Positions 1 to 6,484 of a DNA stretch of 28,465 nucleotides are shown here, piece after piece. Position 1 is the stretch's first letter. Each line of letters opens with the position of its first letter. Where the stretch lies: positions 1 to 28,465 of the forward strand of contig NZ_LGDD01000352.1 in NCBI RefSeq assembly GCF_001279695.1. The letters run 5' to 3'. The translations under genes were made by a program, and so were the position numbers. The stretch is from Streptomyces sp. WM6378 (GTDB lineage Bacteria; Actinomycetota; Actinomycetes; Streptomycetales; Streptomycetaceae). A model generated the notes under the pieces. The model was not told the origin of the DNA and did no database searches. It saw only the letters and a program-made list of their open reading frames with translations.

Positions 1-164
1 CGGCCGCCGGGTCAGCCGTCCTCGGTGCCGAGGACGACGTGGACATCGCTCGCCCCGGAGTTCACGCGAACGCACCGAGCGTGTCCATGCCCGCACGACG
101 CCACTGCCGTCGATCATGGCCTTGCTTCGCATGAAATCCGTATGAACCAGTCGAAAGGACAGTC

Positions 165-470
165 ATGCCGCAACGGACCCTGAGGCCGACCCGCGCCCAG
201 GTAGCAGCGCTGCTCACCGCATCAGTGCTCGCCCTGGGCCTGCTCGCCCCGTCGGCTTCCGCGGACCCGCCTCCGCCCGGCCCGAAGGTCGACAGCAGCA
301 GCGTCATCGACAGGGTCTGCCAGGAGGCGAACGCCGAGCCCGATGACGGCCCGGCCTTGTCCTGCGAGCGGGACCTCGCACCGCCCCTCTCGCATCTCAT
401 CGGCCCCGGGAGCCGGCTCACCTGCCGGAACCAGTCCCCGAACGCCATCGTCTGCCGCCGGGAAGAGTAA
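165..470 (+). CDS. Small secreted protein of unknown function
   Basis: A 101-residue protein with a clear Sec signal peptide: a basic start (residues 1-11, several Arg), a hydrophobic core of about residues 12-28 rich in Ala and Leu, and a likely signal-peptidase site around ASA-D (residue 33). The mature part of about 68 residues has four Cys (in VCQEA, SCERD, TCRNQ and VCRRE), which could form two disulfides outside the cell. The start is supported by AAAGGACAG about 4 bases before the ATG. I do not recognise a named domain. It stands alone, and what follows is degraded sequence. It could be a small extracellular effector or inhibitor, but that is only a guess. Confidence 0.65.
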   Translation: MPQRTLRPTRAQVAALLTASVLALGLLAPSASADPPPPGPKVDSSSVIDRVCQEANAEPDDGPALSCERDLAPPLSHLIGPGSRLTCRNQSPNAIVCRREE

Positions 471-670
471 GGGCTGGCTCCGCCAAGAAGGAATCCGGCA
501 GTGCCGGGGTGGACGGCGGACCGGCAGCGGCACTACGCCGACCCGGCCGCGCTCCTCGAGGACGGGACGACGGCGCCCGTCCCCGCCGCACCCGCAGCCC
601 AAGCCAAATCCCGCACCGACCACCAGACCACCACGTCAACGCCTTGCCCATCTAGTGATCAACAACGGAT

Positions 671-1040
671 TTGTCAGACACGCACCGCGCTAAGGAGCTG
701 GCCCAGGCGCTGTACATCCTTGGCGCGGGTGAACCGCGAATGCTCGGCTATGCCGATGCGCGCGCACCGCAGTCGGCGCCAGGGTGTGCCCGGTGGTCGA
801 GGCGCCGCTGGATGAGACTGTGGGTCATCTCGTCGCGCAGATCCGGGAGTTGCGTCCGGACATCGTCGTCACGCACGACGCGTACGGCGGGCTGACCGGC
901 CGCCCCGACCACGTCCACACGCACCGGGTGACCGTACTCGCCGTCCAGGCCGCCGGGCTGGAACAGCTCTATCTCGAGACGGGGTCCCCGTGGGTGCCGG
1001 GCGCCCTCTACCTGGCGCCAAGACCCCCGAAACCCGGCAA
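671..1040 (+). pseudogene. PIG-L/LmbE-family deacetylase relic, frameshifted and truncated
   Basis: Two overlapping frames together match the middle of a PIG-L (mycothiol-type) N-acetyl-glucosaminyl deacetylase. From 671 one frame reads RAKELAQALYILG then PRMLGYADARAP. At about 784 the similarity moves to another frame, reading IRELRPDIVVTHDAYGG, then GRPDHVHTHRVT with the metal-binding HxxH, then GALYLAP. The usual N-terminal AHPDDE metal motif is absent, and similarity ends near 1040. It is therefore frameshifted, lacks its 5' end and lacks part of its 3' end. Intact relatives cleave acetyl groups from GlcNAc-inositol or mycothiol conjugates; this copy cannot be functional. The family call is firm, the exact limits are not. 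Confidence 0.7.
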
Positions 1041-1590
1041 CACCCCAGACCCAGCTCACCGTGTAGCCGGAGGATGGCCGGCGGGGACAGCGCGATCTTG
1101 TTCCGGGGCCTCTTCGACTCAAGTACCCGCTCACAGAGCCGGGACAGTCCGTCTTGCGGGTCACAGGACCGTGTCGCGGAATGTGGGTTGACTGCCCGCC
1201 GAGGGCTCTGCACCGGTGGGCAGCCACCCTTGAATGGCCGCCCACCGGTGCAGAGATCAGCTGCTGGTGTCCCGGGCAACCGGGCCCGAATGCTCGCCCC
1301 GAAACTGTCGGTGGTCTTGGCGGTGGGCGCGGACCAAGTGGTGGCCGGTTATGGCCAGATCAATCACGGCCGTTGTGGTCGGGTAGCTGGCAGACCAGAT
1401 ATGCAAGCCAAGGAACAGCCTCAACGAGACTGAAAGCGCTGTACGACTCCCTCGTCGCCTCGCAGCCTCGGAAGGTCCCACCACACCGGCAGCCTCACGT
1501 TCGACGCTCTACGACACCATTTTGTCGGTCGTTTTTCTGATGCTTTGCAAGAAATGCCCGAGCGCGATCAACTTGCACGAAGCAAAACGA
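1041..1590. other. Intergenic stretch with no gene I can support
   Basis: Several short open frames occur on both strands but none has a ribosome site or a recognisable domain. The one clear structure is the inverted repeat at 1206-1255, listed separately. The stretch lies between two degraded or mobile-looking segments and is probably remnant DNA. Confidence 0.4.
1206..1255. terminator. Strong hairpin, possible terminator
   Basis: A perfect 16-bp inverted repeat, CTCTGCACCGGTGGGC at 1206-1221 and its complement at 1240-1255, is separated by 18 nt. No T-run follows on either strand. It could be a factor-assisted or bidirectional terminator, or the remains of a mobile element end. Confidence 0.4.
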
Positions 1591-1594
1591 CAGC

Positions 1595-1639
1595 GGCCCC
1601 GTCTCCCTGTCGCGGATTAGGTGACAGCGAAACGGGGCC
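1595..1639 (-). terminator. Terminator downstream of parB
   Basis: An interrupted stem pairs GGCCCCGT (1595-1602) with ACGGGGCC (1632-1639), and CTGTC (1607-1611) with GACAG (1623-1627). On the minus strand it lies just past the parB stop at 1653 and is followed by a T-rich GTTTTGCTT, as expected of an intrinsic terminator. Confidence 0.6.
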
Positions 1640-1652
1640 CCAGGCGCGCGAC

Positions 1653-2828
1653 TCAAGCAGTGTGCAGCTTCCTGCCCTGCTGCTCCCGCTCTGTCTGAGC
1701 CGCCAGCAGCTCGCACAGACGACTACGGTCGGCGGGCGTCATCTTGGCGATGACGATCTGGGCCACTGCTTGCGGATCGGACCAGGGCATCTTCACCGGC
1801 GGCTTCTTCGTCAGCGAAGCAGGCCCGGAAGTCTCATCCTCATCTCCGGGCTCAGGGAGCTCGCCGACGGGCGACTCCGCGCCATCCGCATCCTGGAGCC
1901 TGGCCGCCTGCTCTGGGTATACCGCGGTATACCCAGAAGCCGTCTGCTCCCCCGCATGTGGCGCCTTCTCCATGTGCGGCTCAGCAGGGCTTCGTTGCTG
2001 GCCGACCACCAGCGGAGCACTTGCGGTGGCCTCGCGCTCCGGGGCGGCGGGTGGGTATACCGCGGTATACCCGTTGGCCGGTCCCCCGGCCGACGCAGTC
2101 GCCGAGTGGCCCTGCTGCTCCGTCGACACCTCAACTGCAGGATTCGGCTTCGGCTCGGCCTTCTTCCTCTGGTCGGCGTGCCACGCCGCCATCTGCTCGT
2201 CTGCGGGCAGTGCCGAGTAGCGCCGCATGTCGCGGAACGCCGTGAGCTTTCCCGTGGTGACGAGGCCACGCATCGGCTCGGTGAGGCGCAGCAGGCCGAT
2301 GCGCTGGTTGAACCACTGCTTGGACTTGCCGAGGGCTGCGGCTGCTTCAACCTGCTGGTTGAAGGTCATGTCCAGCATGCGCTGGAGGCCGATGGCTTCC
2401 TCGATGTAGTTGAAGTTGGAGCGCTCGACGTTTTCGGTGAGTACCGCGGCAAGGAACCGGACACGCGACTCGGCGATGTCCTCGCGGATGTGGACGTCGA
2501 GGGTGGGCAGTCCGACCTGCTGCGCTGCACGCCAGCGGCGTTCGCCGGCAGCCATGACGATGCGGCAGTGCGGCAGTTGGTCGGCGTGTTCGGGGAAGAG
2601 CTTCACGTATGCGGCACGGGTGACGCCGACGCAGGGCTGGAGCTGCCCTTGGCGCATGCTCTCGCCGAGTTCGCGCAGACTCTCCTCGCTGAAGTCCTGG
2701 CGCGGGTTGAGCGGAGTGGCGACAACCTGGTCGGGCGGGAGGTGGACCAGGGTGGGGCGGCTGCGGCCGGGAACGGATTCGACGGTTTCGGTGGCCAGTC
2801 CTGCGAGGCTGACGCGCTGGCCGGCCAT
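1653..2828 (-). CDS. parB: ParB-family partition protein with parS-like palindromes in its linker
   Basis: A 391-residue ParB, the centromere-binding CTP switch of plasmid partition. Residues about 25-135 form the N-terminal ParB/Srx domain, including NPRQDFSEESLRELGESM and the nucleotide-binding signature GERRWRAAQ, followed by ENVERSNFNYIEEA. Residues about 135-215 are the helix-turn-helix domain (AAALGKSKQWFNQRIGLL). Residues about 220-340 are a low-complexity Pro/Ala/Glu linker, and the C-terminal 50 residues are a likely dimerisation tail. Its ATG overlaps the parA stop (TGATG), so the two are translationally coupled. Oddly, the linker contains GYTAVYP twice (residues 253-259 and 299-305), each encoded by a perfect 20-bp palindrome. 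The family call is firm; the DNA site it binds is inferred. Confidence 0.92.
   Translation of the reverse strand: MAGQRVSLAGLATETVESVPGRSRPTLVHLPPDQVVATPLNPRQDFSEESLRELGESMRQGQLQPCVGVTRAAYVKLFPEHADQLPHCRIVMAAGERRWRAAQQVGLPTLDVHIREDIAESRVRFLAAVLTENVERSNFNYIEEAIGLQRMLDMTFNQQVEAAAALGKSKQWFNQRIGLLRLTEPMRGLVTTGKLTAFRDMRRYSALPADEQMAAWHADQRKKAEPKPNPAVEVSTEQQGHSATASAGGPANGYTAVYPPAAPEREATASAPLVVGQQRSPAEPHMEKAPHAGEQTASGYTAVYPEQAARLQDADGAESPVGELPEPGDEDETSGPASLTKKPPVKMPWSDPQAVAQIVIAKMTPADRSRLCELLAAQTEREQQGRKLHTA
1915..1934. promoter_or_regulatory. parS-like palindrome, copy 1, inside parB
   Basis: GGGTATACCGCGGTATACCC is a perfect 20-bp palindrome, and perfect symmetry extends to 26 bp (1912-1937). It lies in frame in the parB linker and encodes GYTAVYP (residues 299-305). 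Identical cores occur only at 2053 and 3681 in this window, all within the parAB locus. Binding by ParB is inferred. Confidence 0.7.
2053..2072. promoter_or_regulatory. parS-like palindrome, copy 2, inside parB
   Basis: The same 20-bp palindrome, 138 bp from copy 1, in the same reading frame and again encoding GYTAVYP (residues 253-259). Flanking bases differ from copy 1, so only the palindrome is conserved. Confidence 0.7.
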
Positions 2829-3487
2829 CAGCGACGGCCTCCGTATCCGAGCTCCAGGGCGAGGCGGAAGTAGTCCTCACGGGCTCGCAGGGTGGTGCCG
2901 TTGTCGGCGTACTGGGTAACGACCTTGCCCTCGGCCGCCGCACGAGTGTGGATTTTGTAGCGGCGGATCACCGTGTTCGCACGCGGCCAGCCCTTGGCGT
3001 CGATGTACCCGATGGTGTCGTCCCGGTCGGCCCTGCCGTCACGGGGATCCCAGGCGTTGATGACGACCTTGTACGGCAGTCCGCGCGGTTCGATGACCTT
3101 GCTGATGGTGCGGGCCGTCGGGTCGAAGGCGAGCGGCTCGGGCGGCAGCGGGACGAGGACGTCGTCGGCGATGTCCAGGGCCGCAGCCAGGATGTGCTCG
3201 TTCTCAAGGCTGCCGGGGGTGTCGATGAAGACGTGCATTCGCTGCTCGGTGTCGCCCAGGACATCGTGGGCGACGGCTGCCAGGTTGACGGTGGTGGTGG
3301 TCTTTCCGACCCCACCCTTCTGGTTGGCGATGACGTGGATCTGGGCGCCCAGGTTCTTCAGCGCGGCGAGACTGGCGGGGTCCTCATGGGCCGTCGCGAA
3401 GTCGAAGGGGAGATTGTCGATCCGGTCTGCCCACCAGACGGTTGACCCTTGAGGGTCGGTGGATACGACAAGGATGGAGGAAGCCAT
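2828..3487 (-). CDS. parA: ParA-family partition ATPase with permuted Walker motifs
   Basis: A 219-residue ParA-like ATPase. Every expected block is present, but the first two are exchanged. Residues 1-46 hold the Walker A' strand and what follows it (ILVVSTDPQGS, D11, then WWADRI). Residues 47-80 hold the P-loop (IHVIANQKGGVGKTTTT, signature K57, catalytic K62). Residues 81-219 resume normal order with Walker B (HVFIDTPG, D89), then PLPPEPLAFDPTARTI and VVINAWDPRDG. ParA, Soj and MinD proteins have P-loop first, A' second, Walker B third. The start is well supported by GGAG six bases before the ATG, with no upstream P-loop in frame. The 3' end overlaps parB. The other ParA in this window has the normal order. 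The family call is firm; whether the permuted protein folds and hydrolyses ATP is unknown. Confidence 0.88.
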   Translation of the reverse strand: MASSILVVSTDPQGSTVWWADRIDNLPFDFATAHEDPASLAALKNLGAQIHVIANQKGGVGKTTTTVNLAAVAHDVLGDTEQRMHVFIDTPGSLENEHILAAALDIADDVLVPLPPEPLAFDPTARTISKVIEPRGLPYKVVINAWDPRDGRADRDDTIGYIDAKGWPRANTVIRRYKIHTRAAAEGKVVTQYADNGTTLRAREDYFRLALELGYGGRR

Positions 3488-3557
3488 GATGCTCCGTTTC
3501 CGTGTGCTTCCCGAGAGATTCTCGGTACTCGGACTGGGACAGCATGACAGATAGCCG

Positions 3558-3567
3558 AAAGGGACAT
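3558..3567. promoter_or_regulatory. Motif AAAGGGACAT upstream of parA, copy 1
   Basis: AAAGGGACAT followed 6-7 bp later by a CCGCCCCT-like stretch lies about 70 bp upstream of the leftward parA. The same decamer and a similar CGGCCCCT tract occur at 5478 upstream of the second parA. A shared operator is possible; no protein can be named. Confidence 0.35.
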
Positions 3568-3680
3568 TTGTACCGCCCCTTCAAACGGCCAGCCGGGCGT
3601 GCGGGGAAGCAGGCTTCTCGCCCACGGTGTCATCGGGGAGCGCCTGACGCGGGTTTGACGGTCCGTCCTCTGCCGAGGTT

Positions 3681-3698
3681 GGTATACCGCGGTATACC
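3681..3698. promoter_or_regulatory. parS-like palindrome, copy 3, upstream of parA
   Basis: GGTATACCGCGGTATACC, an 18-bp perfect palindrome, lies 194 bp upstream of the parA start in non-coding DNA. It is the same core as the two sites inside parB. This position would suit a centromere or an autoregulatory operator. Confidence 0.65.
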
Positions 3699-3730
3699 CA
3701 CGCGGTGGCTCCTGGCCCCTGACTCGTTGG

Positions 3731-3919
3731 TCATGTGCCCTGTGGTGGTGTCACCGCGTCGAGTTGATCGTCTGTCTGGGGGTGGATCGAGTCCATCCCG
3801 ACTTTGGGGAGGTAGCTGCAGGGGAAGGCGATCCACTCGTCGTGCTTCTCGAAAAGGACGGCGGTGGTGAGGCGTTCGAGGGCGTCGAGGTTGGGGAAGA
3901 TCTGGACGCCATCTCCGTT
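3731..3919 (-). pseudogene. Transposase C-terminal remnant, IS256/mutator-like
   Basis: On the minus strand one frame reads GVQIFPNLDALERL, then TAVLFEKHDEWIAF and SYLPKVG before a TGA. This resembles the C-terminus of IS256-type transposases (FPN...RL..AVL.E..DEW....RYL). No start codon or DDE catalytic region is present, so it is a short remnant, or the tail of a gene whose 5' part has decayed. The assignment is by pattern only and is moderate. Confidence 0.4.
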
Positions 3920-4550
3920 CGCCGGATGCCCTGGGCAGACGCCCCTTTATATGCGATGTGCGCACGGGCGGCGGGTGTATGTCTGCACGAGCATGGTGCC
4001 CAGCCACTCCCCCGTGAACGGATCCGGCTCTGTTCATTGCCGGGTTGTGTGCAGACAGATAGGCGGGACAGCGGTGCCGTTCGTGGAGATGAAGGTCTCT
4101 GGGACGGTCGCTCTCGATGACGCCGAAGGGTGGGTGTCGCACCATCTCTTGGCACGAAGCGGTGCTTCGCGTAAATCGTTGCGAACGACATTGCGTCACG
4201 TAGGGGTTGCTGTCGGAGCTGCCGAGGCCTGTTTTCCTCGCGCATCGGTAGCTGCCGATGAACGATGCGATTCGATTGGCTGTCTTAGGTAGCTTCGTGA
4301 GCCGTCAGTTTGAAGTCCGCCGTTGGATGGCCGGCCGGTCGACGTTGGACGGCACGAGCTGTCTGGAGAGCGGCGTGCCGAGGCCGCTGACGGTCGGCGG
4401 GGCGTGGCCGGTTTGAGCGTCTGGCGGCAAAGAGGTCTCTGAGAGCGTGCGCGACCAGCACTTCCCTGTCGAAATCAGCCACGCCGTGCTGTGCTTCGGC
4501 TTTACGCAGACTGAGGTCATCTCTTCTGCTGCTCTCCGTCAGAAGGGCCT
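3920..4550. other. Non-coding stretch, no gene supported
   Basis: Open frames here overlap on both strands and lack ribosome sites or domains. One minus-strand stretch near 3960-4030 reads DPFTGEWLGTMLVQTYTRR, which looks like decayed coding sequence, but I cannot assign it. Confidence 0.4.
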
Positions 4551-4760
4551 CGACCTGCAGGTATAACGATTGATGTCTCGATCGATGTCTTGATTGATGC
4601 GACTATGGCTGTCGTCATGACAGTAACGTTCTATGGACTTATCTGCAGCCCGATAGGGGTTCGGATGAATATAACGATGAATGCAGCGATCTAAATAACG
4701 AGTTCTGTCACAGCTTCTGCAACGTTTAGTGTGCGTACTCCTGTTGCGCTATAACTAGCT
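4551..4760. other. AT-rich island, candidate replication origin
   Basis: This stretch is visibly much richer in A+T than its surroundings. It contains ATAACGA-type words (near 4563, 4671 and 4694) and GATTGATG/GATCGATG words (near 4567-4600). It lies between the two divergent parA loci. AT-rich DNA with short repeats next to partition genes suits a DNA-unwinding element or centromere. No initiator binding site can be proved by eye. Confidence 0.4.
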
Positions 4761-4764
4761 ATCT

Positions 4765-5200
4765 ACCTTGCCATGTTGCTTACCCTCTACCTGACGGTCT
4801 AGGTTGCTTGCTAACGTGCCACGTTGCTTACCGACCGACGAACGATCTGCCCTACGGTCTGCCCAGCGAGCCGTCTAGCGTGCTTTCTTACGGTCTCGCT
4901 TACGACCTGCGTTGCGCGCGAACTGACGGACCAGCGCGCTTGCCAGCTACCTGACTTGCGTGCTGACGGACGTACTGATCTACGAACTGACGCACACTCC
5001 ACCTTTTCAGGTTGCTTGCTGTCGGTCGGTCTGCCTTGCTCGCCGTCCCGGTTGCGAACTGACGAGGTGTCTCGCATGCTGCCTGGCCGACTGACTGACA
5101 AGTTGACGTGCTTACTGCCACGAGAGCTGACGAGCCGTCTGACGGTCGCCCGTGCTATCTGTCTGACGTACTCGTTGACAGATCCGCTCGTTGCCGGAGG
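4765..5200. repeat. Degenerate CTGAC/ACGG/CTTGC repeat tract
   Basis: About 430 bp are built from a small vocabulary of words (CTGACGG, ACGGTCT, CTTGC, GTTGCTTACC, CGAACTGACG) at irregular spacing. GTTGCTTACC recurs at 4775 and 4823. The 14-mer GACGAACGATCTGC at 4837-4850 recurs exactly at 7687-7700 in a similar tract on the other side of the parA operon. The minus strand has a 184-codon open frame here (5365-4811) rich in Val, Arg and Ser repeats. I read it as a by-product of the repeats, not a gene. Confidence 0.6.
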
Positions 5201-5462
5201 AGCGGTGGGCGTTGCTGACACTCGCGCGGACGACCGCGGGCTGGTCCGAGTGGGGTGGCGGACCCGTGGTTCGTCGCGGTGACCTGCGGTTCGGGCCGTC
5301 CTGCGGACGCCTGCGGGCGTGCTGTGCCGTTCCGGTGACGTGGCGTCAGCCGTCTCGCGTTGCACGCGGTTCAGCGCGCCGCCTCACGGGCGGTAGAGAG
5401 ATCCTGTTATCGTCGGCCTCAATGATCCCGTGTCACTAGATCACTGGCCGCTCTCCGTTGAG

Positions 5463-5509
5463 CGACAGGCAGGAAGTAAAGGGACATAAACGGCCCCTCC
5501 CTCCTGTCG
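5463..5509. promoter_or_regulatory. Inverted repeat with AAAGGGACAT upstream of second parA
   Basis: CGACAGG (5463-5469) and CCTGTCG (5503-5509) flank the shared decamer AAAGGGACAT (5478-5487) and CGGCCCCT. The block is about 90 bp before the parA start at 5600. It probably holds the operon's promoter and operator; no clear -10/-35 pair stands out. Confidence 0.35.
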
Positions 5510-5599
5510 GCCTCAGCCAGAAATGGCCCTTTGGCCTGGTGTTACGGGTACAAACAGACCCGGTAGGAACAGCCGTGAGGCAGAGAGGCGGTAGTCGCG

Positions 5600-6484
5600 A
5601 TGAAGGTCATCGCCGTCGCAACCCAGAAGGGAGGGGTCGGCAAGACCAGCACTACCGTGAATTTGGGCGCCAGTCTGGCTCTGGCCGGCGCTCGCGTGCT
5701 GGTCGTCGACCTGGACCCGCAGGCTCAGGCCGGTACCGCTCTCGGAGTCAACCTCTCCGACGGGGAGCAGCTGGCCCGTTCCCTTGGCTGGGTGCTTCAG
5801 GGACGTTTGCAGGGCATGCCGCTGGATCTGGCGACTGCCTGGTACGACCGCAGTGAGCTTCTGTCCGAGTGGGAGGATGCGGGCACCCTGCATCTCCTGG
5901 CGAGTGAGGAATCGACGATGACGTCGGCTCAGGACCTCATTCACCGCAAGGGCTATCACGCCACTCCGATTGTGCGGCGCATGCTGCTTGAGGTGGCCGA
6001 CCTCTTCGACTTCGTTGTGATCGACACCCCGCCTGCGGTGTCCTCGCTGTCGGCTACCGCGCTGGCTGCCGCCGATTACGTGGTGACGGTGTGTGTCCCT
6101 GAGTATCCGGCTCTCAAGGGTGCGGCTGCGACGCGGGGCACGGTGGCGTACGTGAAGGACCGTACGGGCGGCGAGTGCGATCCGCAGTATCTGGGCGCGG
6201 TGCTGAACCGTTCGAATCCACCGTCGAAGTGGAAGGCCCAGGAAGTCAACATCCGCAACGGCATGTTGGATGCGGACCTCCAGCCGTTCATGACGGACAT
6301 CCGCATCGACAACCGGATCTCTGATTCCTTCGCCTACGGGGTGCCGGCGGCCGTTCGGTTTGCCAGTCATGCGCCCGGCAAGCTGTATGGGCAGCTGATG
6401 ACGCAGATTCTGGAGCGCATCCAGCAGCCGGCTCAGAAGTGGGAAACTCCGGAGCCGATCGAGCTGGAGGACTCCGTTGAGTAG
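5600..6484 (+). CDS. parA: ParA-family partition ATPase, canonical order
   Basis: A 294-residue Walker-type partition ATPase, normally a nucleoid-binding motor that moves plasmid copies apart. The P-loop is at residues 7-18 (ATQKGGVGKTSTT), Walker A' follows (VLVVDLDPQAQAGTALG, about 38-54), and Walker B is FVVIDTPPAVSS near 135-148. The C-terminal half has VCVPEYPALKGAA and the GVPAAVRFASHAPG stretch. A GAGAGGCGG site precedes the ATG. The stop overlaps the TTG start of the next gene, so the two form one operon. It is not a close copy of the ParA at 2828-3487 and probably serves a second, independent partition system. Confidence 0.92.
   Translation: MKVIAVATQKGGVGKTSTTVNLGASLALAGARVLVVDLDPQAQAGTALGVNLSDGEQLARSLGWVLQGRLQGMPLDLATAWYDRSELLSEWEDAGTLHLLASEESTMTSAQDLIHRKGYHATPIVRRMLLEVADLFDFVVIDTPPAVSSLSATALAAADYVVTVCVPEYPALKGAAATRGTVAYVKDRTGGECDPQYLGAVLNRSNPPSKWKAQEVNIRNGMLDADLQPFMTDIRIDNRISDSFAYGVPAAVRFASHAPGKLYGQLMTQILERIQQPAQKWETPEPIELEDSVE

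Noticed and set aside
1545..2873. A 442-codon plus-strand open frame opposite parB
   Set aside because: It is antisense to an unmistakable ParB with a good start. High GC keeps the opposite frame open.
4765..5200. CRISPR array
   Set aside because: Repeats vary in length and spacing, there are no unique spacers of constant size, and no cas genes are near.
4811..5365. A 184-codon minus-strand open frame rich in Val, Arg, Ser and Thr
   Set aside because: It lies in the CTGAC/ACGG word-repeat tract, so its residues repeat because the DNA does. No ribosome site or domain. A similar pattern appears on the other side of the parA operon.
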